Shown here piece after piece: positions 1-7,476 of a stretch of 38,599 nt of DNA. Source of the stretch: Nitrospirales bacterium. GTDB taxonomy: Bacteria > Nitrospirota > Nitrospiria > Nitrospirales > UBA8639. The notes below the pieces were generated by a model that saw only the letters and a program-made list of their open reading frames with translations, was not told the origin of the DNA and searched no databases. The position numbers and the translations under genes were made by a program. Location of the stretch: positions 1-38,599 of the forward strand of contig JAJDZI010000079.1 in assembly GCA_022824735.1 (NCBI GenBank). Reading direction: 5' to 3'. Every line of letters starts with the position of its first letter. Position 1 is the stretch's first letter.

Positions 1-1
1 T

Positions 2-160
2 ATAGACATAGACAACTACGGTTCTGTTACATCCGACGCTGACTTCACAACGGAATATACAGAGGATAAAAAAATCAGGGTCACAGCGAAGAATATCACT
101 CTGAACCCCGGGGAAGGAATAAAGCTAGGATATGCCGTGAAGTACACAATACAAAAATAA
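2..160 (+). CDS. C-terminal end of an unidentified protein (5' cut by window)
   Basis: An open frame enters from the left edge and runs 52 codons to a TAA at 158-160. The visible part is hydrophilic and rich in Thr, Asp, Lys and Tyr, in a pattern of alternating polar and hydrophobic residues that suggests a beta-rich domain. It ends in YAVKYTIQK. I do not recognise a family. Codon use is more AT-rich than in the genes further right. The frame is uninterrupted and stops just before a repeat-filled gap, which supports a real gene end, but the product cannot be named. Confidence 0.45.
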   Translation: MDIDNYGSVTSDADFTTEYTEDKKIRVTAKNITLNPGEGIKLGYAVKYTIQK

Positions 161-220
161 TGGCTTGCGATAATGGGCCGTTGTCTATTTATTTGTGCTT
201 ACTGTCATGGCAATTTTTAA

Positions 221-360
221 ACTGGATCCCCGATCAGGTCGGGGATGACAGAGAAAACCAAAGACAAAGACACTGGATCCCAATAAATCGCTTGAATCCC
301 CGATCAAAGCCTGTCCTTGACCTTTGTAATCGAGGATCCGGGACATGCGTCGAGGATGAC
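221..360. repeat. Dispersed GGATCCCCGATC-type palindromic repeats
   Basis: This noncoding stretch holds several related short units. At 227-245 there is a perfect hairpin, TCCCCGA and TCGGGGA around a 5-nt loop. GGATCC units recur near 273 and 335. The segment at about 306-342 (CTGTCCTTGAC followed by TAATCGAGGATC) closely resembles the right end of the element at 13095-13289, so it is probably a decayed fragment of that family. No gene is seen between 161 and 372. Confidence 0.6.
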
Positions 361-372
361 GGAAGAAGGCGG

Positions 373-744
373 CTATGTGGCGACTGCGCCGCGGCTTTTC
401 CAATTTTCCAGAAACCAGTCCTGGGAGTTGAGGGGGGCATGCTCGGGCGCGAGTTGGAGACGGGTGTAGTTCCCGTTCGACAGCAATTGGCGGGCCTTGA
501 CGTTATCGTGAAGCGCCACTTGCAGGAGGTCGTCGCCTAGGATTTTCCGCAGGTGCGGTGACTCGATCGGGAACAGGAGTTCCACGCGCCGGTCCAGGTT
601 GCGGGGCATGAGGTCGGCGCTTCCGAGAAAGAGTTCTTCCTGCCCGTCGTTCCGAAAATAATAGAGCCGCGCGTGTTCCAGAAATCGTCCGACGACCAAG
701 GTGACGGTGATGGTTTCACTCCTACGTTGACCATTCCTCCTCAC
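373..744 (-). pseudogene. ppk1: C-terminal remnant of polyphosphate kinase 1 (ppk1)
   Basis: The translation carries the conserved C-terminal segment of Ppk1: ITVTLVVGRFLEHARLYYF, then a GSADLMPRNLDRRVELLFP-like block, then DNVKA and a normal-looking C-terminus. Ppk1 makes polyphosphate from ATP and is usually about 700 residues. Only about the last 115 are present, and the catalytic region lies in the missing part. Homology begins near 720, just downstream of a GC-rich repeat-like stretch (735-810) that separates it from the CYTH-CHAD gene. A GTG at 744 could start a short peptide, but it would be inactive as a kinase. The position next to CYTH-CHAD and Ppx genes fits a former polyphosphate cluster. 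An assembly error or a rearrangement at the repeat is possible. Confidence 0.8.
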
Positions 745-811
745 CCCGCCCCCCCCGATGAAGAATGCCGGGGGCTTCGCCTTATTTCAGATCAGGGGAG
801 AGGGAGCCTTT

Positions 812-2260
812 TCATAGGGCAAAGACCTCACGGCCGCGCTTTTTGAGTTTCGCCCATTCTCGTGGAAAAATCACTTTCGTCCGGCGCCGGCGGGCCTGGA
901 GTCGCTCGACGATCTGTCCGATGGCGAAAGCCGTTTTCACGCCACGGGTCGTGTGGAGCAATTGCCGGAGTCGTTCCTCCGTGACGACGGCGTCCTGATG
1001 TTCACCCAGAATATCCTGGTTCCGTTTTGTTTGGCGGACGAACCGTATGGCGGATTTGCCCATGGTTTCGAGAGCGAGTTCGGCGGCATATCGCGTGCGT
1101 TTGGTGTGAATTCTCAATTGATGCAATTCATGATCCGAGGGCTCGGCAGCCCCGCGCTTGCCGGTCTTGACCAATTCCTTGAATTCCTGTGCGGCCAGGT
1201 GCATCAGAGAACTCTCGGGCGCGTCGCGCAGGGCCGGGGCTTGGACGGCCTGTTCAAGGCGACCCAGCAGATCCAGATAGCGATCGCTGCGAAGGACGTC
1301 GAGTAGTTGCAGGCGGGCTTGGGAACGATGGGTTTCAAGCGTGGCCAACAATCGTTCGAAAATTTTTCGTTCGGCCGGGGGAAGGACGTGGGCTTCCGTA
1401 TACAACTGTTTGAGCAGGACGTCCTGGTCCCGAACGGTTCCAAGCGTAGTGCCCAGCCATCTGAGTTCCTCTTGCAGGGACGCATACCATTCCGGTTCCA
1501 GTAAGACCCTCGACGCCCGCAGGAGTGCTCGAAACCTTCTAATCCCAACACGCATCTGGTGGAGTTCTTCCGGGTCTTGGCCGAATCGCGTTCCGGGCTC
1601 GTGGAGCAGGATATCCCGGAGTTGTTTTTGCAGGATGGTCTTGAAGCGTTCCGAGAAGGGGGCTGATTCGGGAAGACAGGGATCCGCAAAATTCAGGTTT
1701 AAGGCTTGAAAAACTTTCGGGCGGGAATCTCCGTCGTACGCTCCTGCTTCACGAAGGACCGTCACGATTGCGGCGAACTCTTTTTCCTTGCCTGAACGGA
1801 GTTCCACTTTGATCTCGTTCAGATGCCCGATGACTCGCCGGGCGTTGAGAATCCTGACCCGGTCGCTGACCACGTCAGCGATGGGTCGGTCAAGCGGTTG
1901 AATCCTGACGCCGGTCCGACGGGTCTGGAGTTTCGCCACGGCCGTCAACGGCTCACGTCTTAACAGGCCGAACAGGAGATCTTCCAAGGGTGCCGGGAGA
2001 CTTGATCGAGCGGAAGCCATCTCCAGTTCCAACCGGGTGGGCGGTCTCGGGAGTTTCAGTTGCCAGAAGACGCGGTGCTGTTCCGTCCGGCGACGGAGCG
2101 TGACCCCCAGCCGGGCCAGCCTGAAATCAGCGGTATCGAAGTAGGTGGAAGTAAACAGCCGGGAAGGCAGCGGCTCACCCGGAAAATGGGGCAGGCGAAA
2201 CGGGTGGCCCGTCTTGAGCTTGACTTCCCGCTCCCGCGTTTCCCGTAGAACGCAGTTCAT
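812..2260 (-). CDS. CYTH-CHAD domain protein (polyphosphate-associated)
   Basis: A 482-aa protein. Residues 1-190 form a CYTH (triphosphate tunnel metalloenzyme) domain: it opens with the basic/acidic strand EREVKLK, followed by an FDTADFRL strand and paired basic strands such as VTLRRRTEQ and FWQLKL. From about 210 to 470 it is a CHAD domain, with the typical His/Arg helices LHQMRVGIRRFRALLR and LHQLRIHTKRTRYAAEL. CHAD domains are known to bind polyphosphate granules. CYTH domains act on triphosphates, but some are only binders. The ATG at 2260 lies 37 nt after the stop of the small secreted protein, so the gene may be the fifth member of the leftward operon. The ppk1 remnant follows it. Domain assignment is firm; the reaction is not. 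Confidence 0.88.
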   Translation of the reverse strand: MNCVLRETREREVKLKTGHPFRLPHFPGEPLPSRLFTSTYFDTADFRLARLGVTLRRRTEQHRVFWQLKLPRPPTRLELEMASARSSLPAPLEDLLFGLLRREPLTAVAKLQTRRTGVRIQPLDRPIADVVSDRVRILNARRVIGHLNEIKVELRSGKEKEFAAIVTVLREAGAYDGDSRPKVFQALNLNFADPCLPESAPFSERFKTILQKQLRDILLHEPGTRFGQDPEELHQMRVGIRRFRALLRASRVLLEPEWYASLQEELRWLGTTLGTVRDQDVLLKQLYTEAHVLPPAERKIFERLLATLETHRSQARLQLLDVLRSDRYLDLLGRLEQAVQAPALRDAPESSLMHLAAQEFKELVKTGKRGAAEPSDHELHQLRIHTKRTRYAAELALETMGKSAIRFVRQTKRNQDILGEHQDAVVTEERLRQLLHTTRGVKTAFAIGQIVERLQARRRRTKVIFPREWAKLKKRGREVFAL

Positions 2261-2297
2261 AACCTCAAATATTCAGGTAAGGTGGAAAATAAAAAGG

Positions 2298-2585
2298 CTA
2301 GCATGACTGCAGGTAGAAGATAAAGGGAAATGACGCTTCGATTTTTTCTGATGTGTTGGTGAGCAGATCGTCGGCCAGGTTCATGTACACGTGTGATAAC
2401 TGTTTCCAGAGTTGAGGATTGTTGAGATCCTCGATCAACGCTGCCGTGTCGTCGTCACGTTGTTGGCGCAGGGATTCGGGATAGCCTTCCGGAATGGAAA
2501 ACTTTTGGCTCCATGCCGGGAGATGAGGCGAAAGGGAAAGCAGGAGACAAAGCAAACAGGCGCCCGGAAAGACAAGGTCTTTCAC
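2298..2585 (-). CDS. Small secreted protein (95 aa), last gene of the lipid-type operon
   Basis: A GTG at 2585 overlaps the TGA of the upstream Lgt-like gene (GTGA). It is preceded by AGGA at a good distance, which decides this start over a longer in-frame extension. The product begins with Lys-Asp, then a hydrophobic stretch (LVFPGACLLCLLLSLSPHL), and a likely signal peptidase I site after PAWS. The mature part is about 70 residues, acidic and helical, with LIEDLNNPQLWKQLSHVYMNLADDLL, which could be a single TPR-like helix pair. No lipobox cysteine is visible at the cleavage point. No family is recognised. The tight overlap says it is made together with the Lgt-like protein. Confidence 0.7.
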   Translation of the reverse strand: MKDLVFPGACLLCLLLSLSPHLPAWSQKFSIPEGYPESLRQQRDDDTAALIEDLNNPQLWKQLSHVYMNLADDLLTNTSEKIEASFPFIFYLQSC

Positions 2586-3673
2586 AGGTGTTCCTTGTTC
2601 ACGAACAAGGACAACATGGAGCCCGTCATGTGACTTCTTCCCATGAAAAGGAACATACCGATCCAGATGCTTTGAAGAAACAGCAGTACCGTGGGGGTCC
2701 ACAGGGCGTGAAGTCCCGCAATCAGGTCGGGGGCGGTCAGTGAGAAGGACGGCACGAACATGGTGACGGCGGTCAGGTAGACTATGCCGACGAGGGACAT
2801 CACCTGGTACATGGAAATCGACCCTGGTCCCCGGTGATCCGCGCGCCAGATTTCCGAGACGGCACGCCAGACTTGCGTGACGAGTAAGGAGATGAAAAGC
2901 CCTGCAGCAACATGGCCCGTCAGAAATAATCCCATGCCGGTCATGTAGCCCGTCGTGGAGATGACGGCAGTGATGGCCTGAATGGGCACGACCGGAACGG
3001 ATTCGAGATTGCCGGCATACGCGATTTTTTTGGTGGCCCCCGTAAAGCGAAAGTGCAGGTTCTTGAAAAAGGTTTGCATGACCGGTGAGCAGGCGGAAAG
3101 CGGCTTGCCGTAGCAACAGCCATAGCTGATGCAGGCCAGTCTTCCAATGCCTTCGCCAAGGGCAAACGAGACGACGAGTGCCGAGAGTGTGGGCAGAATC
3201 GGGAGTACGTCAGACCGAGGATGCATCCAATTGATCGCGACAGCCACCGCAGGAGCCATGACGAGGCCCGTGAAGGAGGCTCCCCCGATCGTAAAGGTAA
3301 AGGCTTTTTTTTCGACGACTTTGGCGATGACTTGTGAAGCAGGGACCGCCAGGCTCATAAGAGAGAGGATGAACAACAGGGAGATCGAAAGCGGGACGTG
3401 GATTGCTCCCAGGAGAAACAGCATATTCCCGACCGCAAGTGTGACGGCACTTGCCGTGATGAACCCGTAATAGGTCAGGTTGAGCCCCTGCCATTGGTTC
3501 GAGTCGGTCCGGCGTCGAGGGAGCACGGCCAGGATTTGCCATTGTTCCCCGGGAAGGGTTGCAAAGGCCCACCGAAAGAGAAGAAACACGGCAGGGCTGA
3601 CGATGCCCAGGAATAGCAGGGACAATCCTCCGGGGTTGTCCATTGAGACGTGTGGCAAATCCGAAAGGTTCAT
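2582..3673 (-). CDS. Lgt-like (prolipoprotein diacylglyceryl transferase family) integral membrane protein
   Basis: A 363-aa polytopic membrane protein with seven or more hydrophobic segments. At residues 174-191 it has the Lgt-type signature GEGIGRLACISYGCCYGKPL, matching the GR-x-GC-x-NGCCYGKP block of Lgt-family proteins. Lgt moves diacylglyceryl from phosphatidylglycerol to the lipobox cysteine of prelipoproteins in the inner membrane. The start (ATG 3673) overlaps the stop of the PSD-like gene as ATGA, so an N-terminal extension of 105 residues that is open upstream was rejected. The N-terminal half is longer than in ordinary Lgt and lacks an obvious HGG-type motif, so the protein may be a paralogue with another acceptor. 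Position between a PSD-like enzyme and a secreted peptide suggests a lipid modification step (inference). Confidence 0.75.
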   Translation of the reverse strand: MNLSDLPHVSMDNPGGLSLLFLGIVSPAVFLLFRWAFATLPGEQWQILAVLPRRRTDSNQWQGLNLTYYGFITASAVTLAVGNMLFLLGAIHVPLSISLLFILSLMSLAVPASQVIAKVVEKKAFTFTIGGASFTGLVMAPAVAVAINWMHPRSDVLPILPTLSALVVSFALGEGIGRLACISYGCCYGKPLSACSPVMQTFFKNLHFRFTGATKKIAYAGNLESVPVVPIQAITAVISTTGYMTGMGLFLTGHVAAGLFISLLVTQVWRAVSEIWRADHRGPGSISMYQVMSLVGIVYLTAVTMFVPSFSLTAPDLIAGLHALWTPTVLLFLQSIWIGMFLFMGRSHMTGSMLSLFVNKEHL

Positions 3674-4749
3674 GACGCGCGCAGGGACAACCCCCCGTGG
3701 TTGTCCGCCTTCCGAGGTTGCTCGCCGAGCAGGGCTTGTCCAATGGTCGAGCGAACTTTGACGGCCGTCTCGACGGCCGGACGTCCAAAACCCAATGAAT
3801 AGCGACTGACGGCGTCTCGTCTTCGCTGGTTCAGGTGCAAGTCCTGACAAAAGCCGACCCGCCCGCGTTGAAACAGAAGCACGTCGGTTGAACTCCCGGG
3901 CCGATACAGGCTTTTGGGTTGCCCTTTTTTGACGAAAAGCTCTTTTTCCATCCTCTGCGGCTTGTCGTACAAGCGTTCGCTGTAACATTGATCGATCCCG
4001 CCGATCATCAGGGCGACGATTTCAATCATGGCGACGAGTCCGGCCTGTGTCCCGCCCGGAACGTCCGTATCGATCACGGTGACCACCCGCTTGTTTTTCG
4101 AATAAGGCGTGATCACGGAAATGATCGGCCCCGGGTTACAGCTATGATAGGTGCCGTCCACTTCATAATAATCCACGACCACACCGGAAACCGGTGTGTG
4201 GTTGTAATGATATTCATCGGGTGTCAGACGAAAGATGGCAAAATCTCCGTCTTGAAACGTCCGATGCCACAATGCCTTTTCTTGACCCAACAATTCGTAC
4301 ACGTCGAAAAATTTCCCCTTCAAAAACAGTTGGGAACTGGTCCGCAAGGAACCGAGAAGCAGCTTCGAATCCGCGGGCGCAACGATGGTGAACGCATCGG
4401 GTTCCATGGGACGACGTTGCCAATACCGTATTTTTCGTTCGAACACGTGTCGTGGGGAATCGAATGTCAGAGGGTTATCCACGCATTCCGAGAGATTGAT
4501 GCCCAACTTGCGACAAAAGGATGGGACCCCTGAAAACGCGGGGCCGAAGGTCACGTCATAATTCCAGAGACCGACCAGATGGGAAACCGAGGACGAGGTC
4601 AGCGCCTTAAACAGGAGGGGCGCCTTTTCCCGGACGGCCGAATAGAGATAATTGACGATCCGGTCCCCATACAGTTGCTCGCTTCGCACACCGGCGGTTT
4701 CCCTGTCGATGTATTGATGCAGGCCTGAACTAATCAATTTCGGATTCAT
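3670..4749 (-). CDS. Phosphatidylserine decarboxylase family protein (large form)
   Basis: A 359-aa protein with the ordered PSD motifs: PADS (125-128), KGKFFDVYELLG (144-155), FRLTPDEYHYNHTP (173-186, holding the His of the self-processing centre), and GSST at 285-288, where PSD proenzymes cleave to form the pyruvoyl cofactor. Known family members decarboxylate phosphatidylserine to phosphatidylethanolamine at the membrane. A long tail of about 70 residues follows GSST, which is more than in compact bacterial PSDs. A second, short PSD (29494-30144) lies beside pssA, so this copy is probably specialised. Its start overlaps the stop of the 812-aa gene by 20 nt, and its stop overlaps the Lgt-like start. 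Whether phosphatidylserine is really its substrate is unknown. Confidence 0.85.
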   Translation of the reverse strand: MNPKLISSGLHQYIDRETAGVRSEQLYGDRIVNYLYSAVREKAPLLFKALTSSSVSHLVGLWNYDVTFGPAFSGVPSFCRKLGINLSECVDNPLTFDSPRHVFERKIRYWQRRPMEPDAFTIVAPADSKLLLGSLRTSSQLFLKGKFFDVYELLGQEKALWHRTFQDGDFAIFRLTPDEYHYNHTPVSGVVVDYYEVDGTYHSCNPGPIISVITPYSKNKRVVTVIDTDVPGGTQAGLVAMIEIVALMIGGIDQCYSERLYDKPQRMEKELFVKKGQPKSLYRPGSSTDVLLFQRGRVGFCQDLHLNQRRRDAVSRYSLGFGRPAVETAVKVRSTIGQALLGEQPRKADNHGGLSLRAS

Positions 4750-7168
4750 GATCGCCCGAGTGTTGTTGATCGACCAGCAAGGTGACCAGGTGAATCAATT
4801 TCGTCAGTTGCGGGAGAGGGATCGTTTCGTCGGTCAGAGCGGGTTTTACATCTTCGAGAAACGCTCGCGCGGACGTGGACGGCCCCAGAATGGCAGGCAT
4901 GAGGGCTTTCGCCTTGCGAAGGATCGGCGTCATGCCGGCATCGAGGGCTGCGCAGTCAACTTCCAATTCCTGAATCGCTTCACCGAGGTGCCGTAGGCGA
5001 AGCGTTTGACGATAATACGTTTCGGCGGCTTGATTGCATTCCTCTCCTGAAAGACCGAAGGGAGAGTTTGCCCCACTTTCCCGGAGAATCCCTTTCGTCA
5101 GTTTTCCGTAAGTCGAGCATTCCTCCGGGTTTTCCAGCCGGTCGTTGAGCTTGTCCAGGACGCCGTGTAGCTGAAAGGCTTCGATCAGGCCGGCGCCGTC
5201 CTCCCGCAGGATCGTCAAGAGGGCTCGGCGATATTCCCGATGATGGACCCGGTAATAGGAGGAAAATCGCCGGCTGAGCCGCACTTTTGCCGTGCGAGCC
5301 AGGATGCGTTTCAAAAAACGATTCGATGTGTCCGCACGAACGTAGAAGGTGGGGAGATTGACGGCCGACCCGAAAAAGATCTGTCGCCGTTCACCCTCGG
5401 TCGTGGGATCGTCGGGAATGTCCGAAGGATGCACCTCGAATTCAAAGATGTATTGAAAAGCCAACGCGGTGACCAGGGCCTGAAGGCTGGCGGCTTCTCC
5501 CATGTCGTCCAGGAGACTTTCAAACAGACTGTAGTACCGGCCCTCGAAACCGGAAAATCCCATGGTGGAAAACGCTCGCAATTTGTACAACTGGTAAAAA
5601 GACATGCGCTCATCATAAATGCCCTGTTCGGCGAGGTCGCGTTTCAGCCGCACCTCGTTTCCCAGTGTGCCATCCAGGGCAGGACATTCTTCCGTGCTCG
5701 GCAGGACGACCAGATAATCGACAAGCCGGAAATCGGGGATATAATCTCCGCGCATCCCAAGCCCGTAGCTCAAGGCTTTGTCCAACCACAACGGCCCCAG
5801 GGGCGTCACGGGTTTTCCGAAGAACCGCAGGCTGGCTTTTCGCTTCCATCGCTGCCAGAACAGACGGAGAAATTGGTGATCCAATTCATGAGGGAGAAAG
5901 CCCAACACGTGTTCCGGATGAAAGTCCCAGAAGTCCAGACGATACGGAGCGGCACTATAGGTTCCGACGAACAACGGAAGGAAATGCTCGACGACCTTCG
6001 TCACGAGATCGCCGAAATATTTTTCGTCGTAGGGTGTAAATTCCTCAGGCAGAGTTTGGGAAAGTTGCGTCAATCTTCTGCTCCCCAGGCTCACGTGGGT
6101 GCCGTTATTGGCGAGGCTGATGTTGGAGGGGCTTGTCGGAACGATCAAATTTCGTGTAATGATTCCGGCATCTTTCAGTTTTCCGATGACGTGTTGGTGA
6201 CTGCGTGACAACACTTCATGGCAGAGCCGCATGTACTCGTACTTGTCTTGGCCGTTGTCCCATCCTGAAAGACAGGGGTTCATGAACAGTTCACGATACA
6301 AGTTATCGGAAATGAGACCGTTGAGACGTTTTTGACGGATCGGCGGGTGAGGCGCAAAATAGGTCAGGGCCCGTTGGCCCGTTTCGAACAACAAGAATTT
6401 CCTGTTGGCGTACATGGTCAGTAAATGACTCAGCAAGAACCGCTGGCTCGCTTCTTTCCCGACAACGTGCCCCATCCGGTTATCCGGACGCAGGTTCATG
6501 ATGTAGAAGCTGCACGTTTCCGGAGACGTATTGTCATTCAGAAAATGATCCATGAGCCGTTCGCCGATGCGACGAACGGGTGAAAGAGTCTTGCCGCTGA
6601 TGACGTCGGCGAGTGCGAGTCGCGCAAGGTAACTGACGGGGACGCGCACCCACTCTTCTCCATGCTGATAAAACAAGACCTTTTCGACATCCCGTCGCCG
6701 CGGACCGGCAGGCTCTCTCTTGTCGGCCAGGAGATCATGTTGAAGCACTTGTCTGGCAAAAGGACCGAGCGTTCGTTTGGGAAAACGGACCCAACTGTTT
6801 TCCCAGACGTCGCCGGATTCCTGAGCCAGATAAGACTCGAGTTCACATGCGCCGGGTTTTGCACGGACCCACGATTTCGCTATGGCCGGCGCTTTGCGCC
6901 ACGTTCGCTTGATCAGGTTCTTATAAAAGTTTGACGTTTCCAGCGTGATCGGGAGATCCACGTGTGCGGCCGAGCCCAAGACGGCGGTTTGGTATTCGTT
7001 TTCGGAACCCGCGGTCACGTCGTCCGGTGCGAAAGGCAGACTTCTGACTTCCGAATCAGCGGAACGGGCATTGGCGCTGAACAAGTCTGACAAGCGTGCG
7101 ACTTTTTGTTGGAGATACGAAGAAGGCTCTTTAAGGGTTGACAATGATGGCTCGGTTTTTATCAGCAT
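4730..7168 (-). CDS. Unrecognised 812-aa protein heading the lipid-type operon
   Basis: A single uninterrupted 812-aa frame with good coding character and no signal peptide or clear membrane segment. I do not recognise a domain. Visible features are a Ser/Ala-rich N-terminus (1-80), an aromatic- and Arg-rich middle with YEYMRLCHEVLSRSHQHV near 310, a His/Asp-rich block, FWDFHPEHVLGFLPHELDH, around 405-430, and a helical C-terminal third (650-812). The clustered His, Asp and Glu could bind a metal, but that is a guess. It is the first gene of the leftward train and overlaps the PSD-like gene by 20 nt, so the two are probably translated together. A role in making or handling a modified lipid is inferred from neighbours only. 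Confidence 0.75.
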   Translation of the reverse strand: MLIKTEPSLSTLKEPSSYLQQKVARLSDLFSANARSADSEVRSLPFAPDDVTAGSENEYQTAVLGSAAHVDLPITLETSNFYKNLIKRTWRKAPAIAKSWVRAKPGACELESYLAQESGDVWENSWVRFPKRTLGPFARQVLQHDLLADKREPAGPRRRDVEKVLFYQHGEEWVRVPVSYLARLALADVISGKTLSPVRRIGERLMDHFLNDNTSPETCSFYIMNLRPDNRMGHVVGKEASQRFLLSHLLTMYANRKFLLFETGQRALTYFAPHPPIRQKRLNGLISDNLYRELFMNPCLSGWDNGQDKYEYMRLCHEVLSRSHQHVIGKLKDAGIITRNLIVPTSPSNISLANNGTHVSLGSRRLTQLSQTLPEEFTPYDEKYFGDLVTKVVEHFLPLFVGTYSAAPYRLDFWDFHPEHVLGFLPHELDHQFLRLFWQRWKRKASLRFFGKPVTPLGPLWLDKALSYGLGMRGDYIPDFRLVDYLVVLPSTEECPALDGTLGNEVRLKRDLAEQGIYDERMSFYQLYKLRAFSTMGFSGFEGRYYSLFESLLDDMGEAASLQALVTALAFQYIFEFEVHPSDIPDDPTTEGERRQIFFGSAVNLPTFYVRADTSNRFLKRILARTAKVRLSRRFSSYYRVHHREYRRALLTILREDGAGLIEAFQLHGVLDKLNDRLENPEECSTYGKLTKGILRESGANSPFGLSGEECNQAAETYYRQTLRLRHLGEAIQELEVDCAALDAGMTPILRKAKALMPAILGPSTSARAFLEDVKPALTDETIPLPQLTKLIHLVTLLVDQQHSGDHESEID

Positions 7169-7476
7169 CGGTGGCTCTCTGTCGCTCGTTCCACTCTTTC
7201 TGCATGGACCGCCGCATTTGTATTTGGAGGATATTTCTACACGGTTGCTCCGGATAATTTGTTATCGGAGGGTTAAATCGCCGAAGCCATGATGTTACAT
7301 TGTCGCGTGACAGGGGTTTGTGAAAACTGGTTGTGCGACTCAATGAGGAACGCGAACAGGCCGTGGAAATCCGCAGGCTTCCCTACAGTCGTTACAATTT
7401 TATAACCGTGTTGTTACAAGGCCTGCCTATCCTGTTAAGATAGAGTCACAAAACGGATCTCACGCAGGATGATGCG
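7169..7476. other. Divergent intergenic region between the 812-aa gene and ppx
   Basis: This 308-nt gap separates the leftward lipid-type train from the rightward exopolyphosphatase gene and should hold both promoters. On the right side there are two exact GTTACAA direct repeats (7391-7397 and 7413-7419), 22 bp apart, with a weaker ATAACC half-way between them at an 11-bp step. I could not pick a convincing promoter for the leftward genes. No RNA gene is seen. Confidence 0.5.
7411..7441 (+). promoter_or_regulatory. Possible sigma70 promoter of ppx
   Basis: TTGTTA (7411-7416) and TTAAGA (7435-7440) are spaced by 18 nt, about 36 nt ahead of the ppx start. The -35 box lies inside the second GTTACAA repeat, a place where an activator or repressor could act. 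Match to consensus is moderate. Confidence 0.3.

Noticed and set aside
221-360. CRISPR-like repeats at the window start
   Set aside because: Units differ in length and spacing and are palindromic dispersed repeats, with no regular spacers.
2298-3116. 272-codon frame including the secreted peptide
   Set aside because: The upstream part runs in another frame through the Lgt-like gene; the GTG at 2585 with its ribosome site gives the real start.
5240-6208. 322-codon open frame on the plus strand
   Set aside because: It is antisense to the 812-aa gene, has no ribosome site or family motif, and its composition mirrors the opposite codons.
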